Under the pieces are notes generated by a model that was not told the origin of the DNA, made no database searches, and saw only the letters and a program-made list of their open reading frames with translations. A stretch of DNA of 64,000 bases from Labrys okinawensis (GTDB lineage: Bacteria; Pseudomonadota; Alphaproteobacteria; Rhizobiales; Labraceae). Of the stretch, positions 1 to 7,381 are shown piece after piece (position 1 is the stretch's first letter; each line of letters begins with the position of its first letter). Where the stretch lies: assembly GCF_002982075.1 (NCBI RefSeq), contig NZ_PUEJ01000008.1, positions 248,001 to 312,000 of the forward strand, written 5' to 3'. The translations under genes were made by a program, and so were the position numbers.

Positions 1-115
1 CATCCCGAGTTCTCCACGTCACAATTGCCCGCTCTTGTTGACGTTTGGGGCGGGCACGCGGAAGTAGGAGGTCTCATTCCCTGACCCTCGCCCGGCACGG
101 GCGAGGGAGTCCGCC

Positions 116-898
116 ATGCCCAAGAAACCGATAGCAAAACCGATCGTCAAACCAACGGCCAAGAAGAAGATCGAGCGCTTTCCCGAGCCGCCCAGCATGC
201 CGCCCGGGACCTCCGTCATCGCCATCGGCGACATCCACGGAAGGCTCGACCTGCTGGAGCCGCTGCTCGTGCGCATCGAGAGGCGTGCATCGCTGCTACC
301 GGGCCTTCGGCATGTCGTGGTCAGCGTCGGCGACCTCATCGACCGCGGCCCCGATTCCGCCGGCGTGATCGAACGGCTGATGAACGGCGTGCGAGGCTGC
401 GAACTCAACGTGCTGCTCGGCAATCACGAGGACGCCCTGCTGGGCTTTCTCGACGACAAGCCGATCGGCGATGCCTGGCGCAGCTTCTTCGGCGCCGACG
501 CCTTCCTGCAGAGCTACGGCATCGCCAGCCGGCAGAACTACAAGGTGGAGAAGACACCGGACCGCCTGCGCCAGGACATGCTCGCGGCCATACCGCAGGC
601 CCATCTCGATTTCCTGCGCGGCCTGCCCACCTCCTACAGCATCGGCGACTATTTCTTCGCCCATGCCGGCGTGCGTCCCGGCGTGCCGCTGGATGAGCAG
701 GACGACCGTGATCTCGTCTGGATCCGCGAGGAATTCCTGCATTCCAAGCAGCGTTTCGAGAAGAAGATCGTCCACGGCCACACACCGGTCCGCAAGCCGG
801 ACTTCAACCGCAACCGCATCAATCTGGACACCAAGGCCTATGCCTCCGGCGTGCTGACGGCGGTGCGGTTCGAGGGCATCGAGGCCGCGGTGTTCTGA
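116..898 (+). CDS. Metallophosphoesterase, ApaH/PrpE-like (paralog 1 of 3)
   Basis: This 260-residue protein has the calcineurin-like phosphoesterase signature in order: GDIHG (about 38-42), GDLIDRG (72-78), GNHE (102-105), HAG (183-185) and HGH (220-222), which together form a two-metal site. The family includes symmetrical diadenosine tetraphosphatases (ApaH) and PrpE/PrpA-type serine/threonine phosphatases; the substrate here cannot be read from sequence. A Lys/Pro-rich stretch of about 30 residues precedes the catalytic domain and is absent from the two paralogs at 1.1 and 6.5 kb. A purine-rich GGGAG lies just before the ATG. It is cytoplasmic, with no signal peptide. Family assignment is firm and specificity is open. 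Confidence 0.9.
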   Translation: MPKKPIAKPIVKPTAKKKIERFPEPPSMPPGTSVIAIGDIHGRLDLLEPLLVRIERRASLLPGLRHVVVSVGDLIDRGPDSAGVIERLMNGVRGCELNVLLGNHEDALLGFLDDKPIGDAWRSFFGADAFLQSYGIASRQNYKVEKTPDRLRQDMLAAIPQAHLDFLRGLPTSYSIGDYFFAHAGVRPGVPLDEQDDRDLVWIREEFLHSKQRFEKKIVHGHTPVRKPDFNRNRINLDTKAYASGVLTAVRFEGIEAAVF

Positions 899-940
899 GC
901 GGCTGGAAGGCCGCCCCTCTCTTCGAATGCAGTGTTTCCG

Positions 941-1048
941 AGAGCGGACGGGACGTCCGCGGTCCCAGGGGCAACGTTTCCCGCGCGACCTGGCAAGGCT
1001 TGCTCGGGAACTTCCGAGGCTGGGACCGCGGACGTCTCGTCCGCCTCT
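941..1048. repeat. Inverted repeat pair, REP-like hairpins
   Basis: Two arms of about 28 bases (941-968 and 1020-1048) are reverse complements apart from one indel and one mismatch, and are separated by about 51 bases. Each arm is itself a short hairpin with a GGACG/CGTCC stem. The arm reading TGGGACCGC...CTCTTGCC matches the outer sequence of the element at 32557-32587, so this is a dispersed family. It sits between two phosphoesterase genes and could form a large cruciform or transcript hairpin. Confidence 0.75.
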
Positions 1049-1098
1049 TGCCGCCCGGCCCACGACCCCCTTATTGTATTGCATGGAGGGAGCGCATC

Positions 1099-1821
1099 AT
1101 GGGGCCATTCCATCTGCCCGCTATCCCCGACGACATCAGCGTCATCGCCTTCGGCGACGTGCATGGCTGCTACGACAAGCTGGAAATCCTGCTCGAAAAG
1201 ATTGAAGAACGCCTGGCCGCTTTGCCGGAGCGGCGGCACATCGTTGTCTCCGTCGGCGATCTCGTCGATCGCGGCCCGGATTCGGCCCGGGTGGTCGAAC
1301 GGCTGACCGCCGGCCTACCGGGCTGCGAACTCGTGGTGCTCAAGGGCAATCACGAGGCGATGATGCTCGAATTCATCCGCGGCGGCGAGGATGCCGAGGC
1401 CTGGCTGCACAATGGTGGCCTGCGCACGCTGGCGAGCTACGGCATCGATCTGGAGCGGACCCTGGCCGAAGGCCCGACGCTTCATGGCCTGCGCCGCGCC
1501 TTTCTCGACGCAATACCGGAACATCATCTCGCCTTCCTGGCGAAGATGCCGCTCAGCTATGCCTGCGGCGATTATTTCTTCGTGCATGCCGGTGTTCGCC
1601 CCGGCCGTCCCCCCGACCGCCAGAACGAGGAGGACCTCCTGTGGATCCGCAACGAGTTCCTCGACTGGGACGGCGATTTCGGCAAACGCATCGTGCATGG
1701 CCACACGCCGGTCGACATCGCGACCTTCAAGCCCAACCGCATCAATCTCGACACCGGCGCCTGTTTCGGCGGCCCCCTGACCGCCGTGCTGCTGGAGGGG
1801 ACGGAGGCGACGATTTTTTGA
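1099..1821 (+). CDS. Metallophosphoesterase, ApaH/PrpE-like (paralog 2 of 3)
   Basis: This 240-residue protein carries GDVHG (about 19-23), GDLVDRG (53-59), GNHE (83-86), a later HAGVRPG and an HGHTPV near the C-terminus, the full metal-binding set of calcineurin-like phosphoesterases. The ATG at 1099 is preferred because GGAGGG lies about 8 bases upstream and the protein then begins just before the catalytic domain, as in paralog 3. A longer reading from 1000 would run into the inverted repeat. It follows paralog 1 on the same strand after a 200-base gap containing that repeat, so it may not share its transcript. Likely substrates are phosphoproteins, dinucleoside polyphosphates or capped RNA ends; none can be chosen from sequence. 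Confidence 0.88.
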   Translation: MGPFHLPAIPDDISVIAFGDVHGCYDKLEILLEKIEERLAALPERRHIVVSVGDLVDRGPDSARVVERLTAGLPGCELVVLKGNHEAMMLEFIRGGEDAEAWLHNGGLRTLASYGIDLERTLAEGPTLHGLRRAFLDAIPEHHLAFLAKMPLSYACGDYFFVHAGVRPGRPPDRQNEEDLLWIRNEFLDWDGDFGKRIVHGHTPVDIATFKPNRINLDTGACFGGPLTAVLLEGTEATIF

Positions 1822-1952
1822 ATTGGGCTGCCTGAATCACTTCACTTGTTGAAACCTTTGGTCAAAAGCTGCGGCTTGCTTGCTCCGAGCGGTTGCAATT
1901 GCGACTGCTTTGAGCCAGACGCCCTTCTGTCCCTAGCCCGGAGAAACCGATC

Positions 1953-2870
1953 GTGCCGCCAGAGACCGGCAATCTCGTCACCGCCGACCTGATCGCCGTG
2001 CTGGTGGCGGTCTCCGCGGGGCGGCCGCGGGTGATGACGGTGCAGGACGGCCGGGGCCTGCCCTCGGGGCCCTTCGAGGCAGGCCATCGTTCGCTGCAGA
2101 CCGGGTTGCGTGCCTGGGTGGAAGGCCAGACCGGCCATCCTCTCGGTTATGTCGAACAGCTCTATACCTTCGCCGACAAGGATCGCGGGGCGGGGGATAT
2201 GCAGCGGGCGATCTCGATCTCCTATCTTGGCCTGACCCGGGAAAATGCGGGCCAAGGCGAAGAGACCGGCTGGCGCGACTGGTACGAGTATTTTCCCTGG
2301 GAGGATCATCGTGCCGGCCCGCCGGGCTTTTTCCAGGCCGGCATCGTCGCGCCGCTGAAAGCCTGGGCCGGGGCGGCCGACAGCGCGGCCCTGCGCGAGA
2401 TGCGTTCCCAGCGTGTGCAGATCACTTTCGGGCTGGAAGGCTTTGCCTGGAACGAGGAACTTGTGCTGCAGCGCTACGAACTGCTCTATGAGGCCGGGCT
2501 GGTGCCGGAAGCCGCCGTGAGCAGTACGCCCCCCGTGCCGGGCAGGCCGATGCACGCCGACCATCGCCGCATCCTCGCCACTGGCATCGCCCGGCTCAGG
2601 GCCAAGATCAAATATCGCCCGGTGGTGTTCGAATTGCTGCCCGCCACTTTCACCCTGCTGCAGCTCCAGCGCAGCGTCGAGGCCCTGGCCGGGCGCCTGG
2701 TGCACAAGCAGAATTTCCGCCGCCTGATCGAGCAGCAGGAACTGGTCGAAGAGACCGGCGCCATGGCCGCCGAGACCATCGGGCGTCCGGCCAAGCTGTT
2801 CCGCTTCCGCCAGGCCGTGCGGGCCGAACGCGTGGCAGCCGGCACCAAGCTGCCGCTGGCGCGGGGGTAG
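1953..2870 (+). CDS. nrtR: NrtR-type Nudix-related transcriptional regulator
   Basis: The 305-residue product has an N-terminal Nudix-fold half (about 1-180) and a C-terminal winged-helix half (about 200-290) ending in FRF and a basic tail, the layout of NrtR regulators of NAD metabolism. The Nudix box is degenerate: the expected REx2EExGU appears as RAxxEGQTG, fitting a ligand sensor rather than a hydrolase. Known NrtR proteins bind ADP-ribose or NAD-related ligands, which releases DNA. It lies directly upstream of nadABC on the same strand, and the intergenic region carries a palindrome overlapping the nadA promoter. The start is GTG with GGAGA about 8 bases upstream. A long minus-strand frame over the same DNA has no recognisable domain. 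Confidence 0.87.
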   Translation: MPPETGNLVTADLIAVLVAVSAGRPRVMTVQDGRGLPSGPFEAGHRSLQTGLRAWVEGQTGHPLGYVEQLYTFADKDRGAGDMQRAISISYLGLTRENAGQGEETGWRDWYEYFPWEDHRAGPPGFFQAGIVAPLKAWAGAADSAALREMRSQRVQITFGLEGFAWNEELVLQRYELLYEAGLVPEAAVSSTPPVPGRPMHADHRRILATGIARLRAKIKYRPVVFELLPATFTLLQLQRSVEALAGRLVHKQNFRRLIEQQELVEETGAMAAETIGRPAKLFRFRQAVRAERVAAGTKLPLARG

Positions 2871-2900
2871 CAGCTCGCTTCGCAAGTTTGGCGCGGTCTC

Positions 2901-2923
2901 CCTTCTCCCGCAGGGGGAGAAGG
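2901..2923. repeat. CCTTCTCCC hairpin (partial copy of the 39.3 kb repeat)
   Basis: CCTTCTCCC and GGGAGAAGG form a perfect 9-base stem around a 5-base loop, just after the nrtR stop codon. The same core occurs twice in the larger inverted repeat at 39300-39436. No T-tract follows, so it is more likely a repeat fragment than a strong terminator. Confidence 0.6.
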
Positions 2924-3022
2924 CTTATCGTGCCAGTCTCACTCTGCCTGGGCTTGGGTTTCAACTGATCCTTCTCTCGATCGCGCTGTGAGATCTTTAT
3001 GCTCTAGCTGAACATAATTCGC

Positions 3023-3051
3023 TTGACATTGCTTATGCTCAGTTTAAGCAT
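3023..3051 (+). promoter_or_regulatory. Probable nadA promoter
   Basis: A perfect TTGACA -35 box (3023-3028) is followed after 16-17 bases by a TAAGCA/AAGCAT -10-like box. The start codon of nadA lies about 35 bases further on. The -10 region falls inside the palindrome described as the NrtR operator, so repressor binding would block RNA polymerase. Confidence 0.6.
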
Positions 3052-3052
3052 A
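3034..3052. promoter_or_regulatory. Candidate NrtR operator
   Basis: TATGCTCAGTTTAAGCATA is an imperfect palindrome with perfect TATGCT/AGCATA arms 7 bases apart. A further half-site, ATATGCTC, lies at 3061-3068. A palindrome at this spot, next to nrtR and ahead of nadABC, is what NrtR regulation predicts; the match to NrtR sites is from memory and not from a motif search. Confidence 0.6.
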
Positions 3053-3084
3053 TGCCGGATATATGCTCAATAGGAGTATAAATA

Positions 3085-4068
3085 ATGTCCCTCGATGCTG
3101 CCGTCCTCGCCCGTACCGCACCGCTCTATGAACGGGTCAGGCGCGTCATTCCGGCGATGGAATGGCCTGTCTTCGCCGACGATGTCGACGCCATCCTGTC
3201 GCTCAAGCGCGAGCGAAATGCCGTCATCCTGGCGCACAACTATCAGACGCCGGAGATCTTCCACTGCGTCGCCGATGTGGTGGGCGACAGCCTGGCACTC
3301 GCCCGCAAGGCGGTGGATACCAATGCGGATGTCATCGTGCTGGCGGGCGTGCATTTCATGGCCGAGACCGCCAAGCTGCTCAACCCGGACAAGACGGTGC
3401 TGATCCCGGATCTCGGTGCCGGCTGTTCGCTGGCCGATTCGATCACGCCCGAGGATGTGCGCCTGATGCGGGCGACCTATCCGGGCGTGCCCATCGTCAC
3501 CTATGTCAACACCTCGGCGGCGGTGAAGGCCGAATCCGACGTCTGCTGCACCTCCGGCAATGCCAAGCGCATCGTCGAGAAGCTCGGCGTGCCCAAGGTG
3601 ATCATGCTGCCCGACGAATATCTCGCCCGTAACATCGCCGCCGAGACCGATGTCGAGATCATCGCCTGGAAGGGCCATTGCGAGGTGCATGAGCGCTTCT
3701 CGCCGACCGAGGTGCGCCAGCTCCGGGAAGACCATCCCGGTGTGATCGTGCTCGCCCATCCCGAATGCCCGCCGGAGGTGGTGGCGGAAGCCGATTTCTC
3801 CGGCTCGACCGCGCTGATGTCCGACTATGTCGCCGAGCACAAGCCCGCCCGCGTGGTGCTGCTGACCGAGTGCTCGATGAGCGACAACGTCGCCGTGCAG
3901 CACCCCAGCGTCGATTTCATCCGCCCCTGCAATCTCTGCCCGCATATGAAGCGCATCACGCTCGCCAATATCCGTGAGGCGCTGGAGACTGGTCAGCACG
4001 AGGTCACCATCGATCCTGCTGTCGCGGTCGCCGCGCGCCGGGCTGTCGAGAGGATGCTCGCGCTATGA
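3085..4068 (+). CDS. nadA: Quinolinate synthase NadA
   Basis: NadA condenses iminoaspartate with dihydroxyacetone phosphate to give quinolinate, using an oxygen-sensitive [4Fe-4S] cluster. The 327-residue protein has AHNYQTPE near 50-57 and the three likely cluster ligands at Cys114 (GAGCSLAD), Cys199 (KGHCEVH) and Cys285 (CNLCPHMK), matching the pattern known for E. coli NadA. Length is normal for the shorter NadA class. GGAG lies 8 bases before the ATG. The stop overlaps the start of nadB by four bases (ATGA), so the two are translationally coupled. Iminoaspartate comes from NadB, the next gene. Confidence 0.96.
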   Translation: MSLDAAVLARTAPLYERVRRVIPAMEWPVFADDVDAILSLKRERNAVILAHNYQTPEIFHCVADVVGDSLALARKAVDTNADVIVLAGVHFMAETAKLLNPDKTVLIPDLGAGCSLADSITPEDVRLMRATYPGVPIVTYVNTSAAVKAESDVCCTSGNAKRIVEKLGVPKVIMLPDEYLARNIAAETDVEIIAWKGHCEVHERFSPTEVRQLREDHPGVIVLAHPECPPEVVAEADFSGSTALMSDYVAEHKPARVVLLTECSMSDNVAVQHPSVDFIRPCNLCPHMKRITLANIREALETGQHEVTIDPAVAVAARRAVERMLAL

Positions 4069-5624
4069 GCGATCATCCCTTGCTCTATCGCGACCGCCCG
4101 GTGGTGGTCGGGGCCGGCCTCGCCGGACTGATGACGGCGCTCTGTCTCGCGCCCGAGCCGGTGGTGCTGCTCTCCCGCGCGCCGCTCGGCGCGGAGACTT
4201 CGACCGCCTGGGCGCAGGGCGGCCTCGCCGCGAGCCTGGCGGCGGACGACACGCCCGCCATGCATCTCGCCGACACAGTGGAGGCTGGCGCCGGCCTGGT
4301 CGAGGCCGAGGCGGCCCGCCGCATCGTCACGGCGGCACCCGAGGCGGTGCGCCGGCTCGCTGCCCTCGGCGTGCGTTTCGACGAGGCGGATGGGGCTTTC
4401 CTGCTCGGCCTCGAAGCCGCCCATGGCCGCCGCCGCATCGTGCATGCCGATGGCGATGCCACCGGACGGGAGATCGTCCGGGCCCTTGCCGCCGCCGTGC
4501 GGGCCACACCCTCGATCACCGTGCTGGAGGGGGTCGAGGCGCGGCGCCTCATCGTCGAGGACGGCGCGATTGCCGGCATCGTCTGCGTCGGCCCGAAGGG
4601 CGAGACGATGACGATCCCCACCGCACGCGTGGTACTGGCGACCGGAGGCATTGGTGGCCTCTTCTGCGACAGCACAAATCCCCGGGCGAGCCAAGGGCAG
4701 GGCCTGGCCCTGGCTGCTCGCGCCGGCGCCATGCTCTCCAACCTCGAATTCGTGCAGTTCCATCCGACGGCGCTCGATACCGCGGCACGGCCGATGGGGC
4801 TGGTCAGCGAAGCCGTGCGGGGCGAGGGCGCCGTGCTGGTCGACGAGACCGGCGAACGCTTCCTTCGCCACCTGCCGGGCGCCGAACTCGCTCCGCGCGA
4901 CGAGGTCGCCCGTGGCATCTGGCGGCATTTGGCCGAGGGCCACCGCGTCTATCTCGACGCCCGCCAGCAGCCCGGCGCGGGCTTCGCGCGCCGCTTTCCG
5001 GGGATAGACCGGCTGTGCCGGGAGGCGGGCTTCGATCCCACATCGCAGCCGCTGCCGGTGCGGCCGGCCCAGCACTACCACATGGGCGGCATAGCGGTGG
5101 ACGGACAAGGCAGGAGTTCCGTCCCGGGGCTGTGGGCTTGCGGCGAGGTGGCCTGCACCGGGCTGCATGGCGCCAATCGCCTGGCCAGCAATTCACTGGC
5201 CGAGGCCGCGGTCTGCGCCGCCTGGGTAGCCGAGAGCGTAGGGAGTGCGCCGGGAACGAGCTCCCGATTTGGGCGAGCCGCGATTGCCGTGCCTGCCGCC
5301 GATCTCCGGGCCGGCGATCCTGCGCCGACGCGTCAGATTCTATCACGCGCGCTCGGCGTGATCAGGGTGCGTGCCGGGCTGGAGGCGGCGATCGCCGAGC
5401 TTCTGCCGCTGGCCGCCGGCACGCGGCCCGCCTCGAACCCGGCCCTGGTCGGCCTGATGCTGGCCGTCTCCGCCCTCGCCCGGCAGGAAAGCCGGGGGGC
5501 GCATTGGCGGGCCGACTTCCCCTCCAGCCTGCCGATGGCGGCACCATCATTCCTCTCGCTCGGCCAGGCGCTTGCCCTGGCCCGCGAGACCGTCGCTTCC
5601 CTTCCTTTCGCAGAAAGTGCCTGA
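4065..5624 (+). CDS. nadB: L-aspartate oxidase NadB
   Basis: NadB oxidises L-aspartate to iminoaspartate with FAD as cofactor, supplying NadA. The 519-residue protein opens with the dinucleotide-binding motif VVGAGLAGL (about 14-22). It keeps STAWAQGG of the succinate dehydrogenase/aspartate oxidase flavoprotein family, and HYHMGG plus GLHGANRLASNS near the FAD-binding C-terminal part. The start overlaps the nadA stop (ATGA), and nadC starts two bases after its stop, so nadABC is a tight operon. The C-terminal helical domain (about 410-519) is complete. Soluble cytoplasmic enzyme. Confidence 0.95.
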   Translation: MSDHPLLYRDRPVVVGAGLAGLMTALCLAPEPVVLLSRAPLGAETSTAWAQGGLAASLAADDTPAMHLADTVEAGAGLVEAEAARRIVTAAPEAVRRLAALGVRFDEADGAFLLGLEAAHGRRRIVHADGDATGREIVRALAAAVRATPSITVLEGVEARRLIVEDGAIAGIVCVGPKGETMTIPTARVVLATGGIGGLFCDSTNPRASQGQGLALAARAGAMLSNLEFVQFHPTALDTAARPMGLVSEAVRGEGAVLVDETGERFLRHLPGAELAPRDEVARGIWRHLAEGHRVYLDARQQPGAGFARRFPGIDRLCREAGFDPTSQPLPVRPAQHYHMGGIAVDGQGRSSVPGLWACGEVACTGLHGANRLASNSLAEAAVCAAWVAESVGSAPGTSSRFGRAAIAVPAADLRAGDPAPTRQILSRALGVIRVRAGLEAAIAELLPLAAGTRPASNPALVGLMLAVSALARQESRGAHWRADFPSSLPMAAPSFLSLGQALALARETVASLPFAESA

Positions 5625-5625
5625 C

Positions 5626-6480
5626 ATGCCGTTGTTGCCGCTCTCTCCGTTCCTGTTCGAGCCGATCGTCCGCGCCGCTCTGGTCGAGGATCTCGGCCGG
5701 GCCGGCGATCTCACCACCGATGCCATCGTGCCTCCCGATCTCAAGGCGACCACCGTGCTGGCGGCGCGGCAGGACGGCGTAGTCGCCGGCCTCGACATCG
5801 CCGCGACGGCCTTCCGCCTGCTCGACCCCCATGTCGGGATCACGGTGAAACGTGGCGATGGCGCCAGGGTCTCGCCGGGGACCGTCATCGCCACCGTCAG
5901 CGGTTCGGCCCGGGCCCTGCTGACGGGCGAACGCACGGCGTTGAATATTCTGTGCCATCTCAGCGGCATCGCCAGCGCCACGGCCTCGGTCGTGGAGGCG
6001 GTGAAAGGGCACAAGGCTACCGTCGTGTGCACCCGCAAGACCACGCCCGGGCTGCGCGCGCTGGAAAAATATGCGGTGCGGGCCGGCGGTGGCGGCAATC
6101 ATCGCTTTGGGCTCGACGATGCCATCCTGATCAAGGATAACCATGTCGCCATTGCCGGGGGCATCCGCCCGGCACTGGAGCGGGCCAAGGCGGCGGCGGG
6201 CCATATGGTGAAGATCGAGCTGGAGGTCGACACGCTGGCCCAGCTTGAGGAGGCGCTGGCCGTCGGCGTCGATGCGGTGCTGCTCGACAATATGAGCCCT
6301 GCGCAATTGCGCGAAGCGGTGGCGATGGTGGGCGGAAGAGCGCTGACCGAGGCCTCTGGCCGGGTTACGGCGGCAACGGCGCCGGCGATCGCGGCCGCGG
6401 GTGTCGACCTCATCTCCGTCGGCTGGCTCACCCACAGCGCGCCGGTCCTCGATATCGGGCTGGACTGCCGGGCGGGATAG
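5626..6480 (+). CDS. nadC: Nicotinate-nucleotide pyrophosphorylase NadC
   Basis: NadC converts quinolinate and PRPP into nicotinate mononucleotide, CO2 and pyrophosphate. From the ATG at 5626 the product is 284 residues, the usual length. It shows GERTALNILCHLSGIA, the CTRKTTPG loop that binds the substrate carboxylates, GGGNHRFGLDD, and the later LEVDT and LLDNMSP segments of the phosphoribosyltransferase barrel. An in-frame ATG at 5572 would add 18 residues inside nadB and is unlikely. The gene ends 43 bases before the third phosphoesterase, which probably shares the transcript. Confidence 0.95.
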   Translation: MPLLPLSPFLFEPIVRAALVEDLGRAGDLTTDAIVPPDLKATTVLAARQDGVVAGLDIAATAFRLLDPHVGITVKRGDGARVSPGTVIATVSGSARALLTGERTALNILCHLSGIASATASVVEAVKGHKATVVCTRKTTPGLRALEKYAVRAGGGGNHRFGLDDAILIKDNHVAIAGGIRPALERAKAAAGHMVKIELEVDTLAQLEEALAVGVDAVLLDNMSPAQLREAVAMVGGRALTEASGRVTAATAPAIAAAGVDLISVGWLTHSAPVLDIGLDCRAG

Positions 6481-6523
6481 CAGGAGCCTTGCGACGCGTG
6501 GTGCGCCTGCCTATGCTGCCGCC

Positions 6524-7300
6524 ATGCAGAATCCCATCGTACCCTTTTCCATCCCGCCGCGTGCGCCGGCGGGGACGACCATCATTGCCTTCGGTGACGT
6601 CCACGGCCACCTCGCGCTGATGGAAGAGATCCTGGCCAAGGCCCAAGCTCGCGCCCGGGCCAAGCCGGAGCGGCGCCACATCGTCATCAGCCTCGGCGAC
6701 CTCGTCGACCGCGGACCGGACTCCCGTGGCGTCGTGGCCCGGCTGATGGGGGATCTGCCAGGCTGCGAGCTTCATGTGCTCCGGGGCAACCACGAAACCT
6801 TGCTGATGTCCTTCCTGGCAGGGGACCCCGATGCCGATGTCTGGCTCAAATGGGGCGGCATGGCGACGGTGGGCAGCTATGGCGTCGACATCAAGGGGGC
6901 CAACCCCCAATCGACGCGGGATGTCGAGCGTCTGAGGGAGGAGTTCCGCGTGAGGATGCTGCCCGACCATCTCGAATTCATGCGCACGCGGCCGCTGAGT
7001 CTCACTTTCGGCGATTATTTCTTCGTACATGCCGGCGCGCGGCCGGACGTGCCGCTGGCCGAGCAGAAGGAATACGACCTGATCTGGATCCGTGACGAGT
7101 TCCTGCCCTCTGGCCAGCTCTTCGAGAAGAAGATCGTGCATGGCCACACCGCGGTGGAGGAGCCGGATTTCCGCACCAACCGCATCAATCTCGACACGGG
7201 CGCCTGCTATGGCGGCAAGCTGACGGCGGCCATCTTCGAGGATGACCTGGCCGAGGTGTTCGTCTCCATCCCCGCCCCGCCGCGCACGCATTTTCCGTGA
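6524..7300 (+). CDS. Metallophosphoesterase, ApaH/PrpE-like (paralog 3 of 3)
   Basis: This 258-residue protein repeats the motif set of the two copies at the left of the window: GDVHG (24-28), GDLVDRG (58-64), GNHE (88-91), VHAGARPD and HGHTAV. The ATG at 6524 puts the domain at the same distance from the N-terminus as in paralog 2; the frame also extends upstream into nadC, which is not credible. It lies 43 bases after nadC with no terminator between them, so it is likely the last gene of an NrtR-controlled nadABC operon. That suggests, without proving, a role on a nucleotide or dinucleotide substrate. Confidence 0.88.
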   Translation: MQNPIVPFSIPPRAPAGTTIIAFGDVHGHLALMEEILAKAQARARAKPERRHIVISLGDLVDRGPDSRGVVARLMGDLPGCELHVLRGNHETLLMSFLAGDPDADVWLKWGGMATVGSYGVDIKGANPQSTRDVERLREEFRVRMLPDHLEFMRTRPLSLTFGDYFFVHAGARPDVPLAEQKEYDLIWIRDEFLPSGQLFEKKIVHGHTAVEEPDFRTNRINLDTGACYGGKLTAAIFEDDLAEVFVSIPAPPRTHFP

Positions 7301-7307
7301 GAGGCGC

Positions 7308-7332
7308 CGTCACTGCGAGCGAAGCAATGACG
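7308..7332. repeat. Short palindromic intergenic repeat
   Basis: CGTCACTGC and GCAATGACG form a stem of 8 pairs with one C-A mismatch around a 7-base loop containing GAGCGAA. This resembles the widespread bacterial intergenic element that reads GTCATTGCGAGCG in many genomes. It lies between the convergent phosphoesterase and ftsI genes. Confidence 0.55.
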
Positions 7333-7381
7333 ATGATGGCGGCAGATGGGTCCCAGCCGGGAAAGCGGCCTGCTTTCCTCC

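Noticed and set aside
1842-2885. Long minus-strand frame over nrtR
   Set aside because: It lacks any domain and its residues are the antisense of a well-recognised regulator with a proper start; high GC makes such shadows common.
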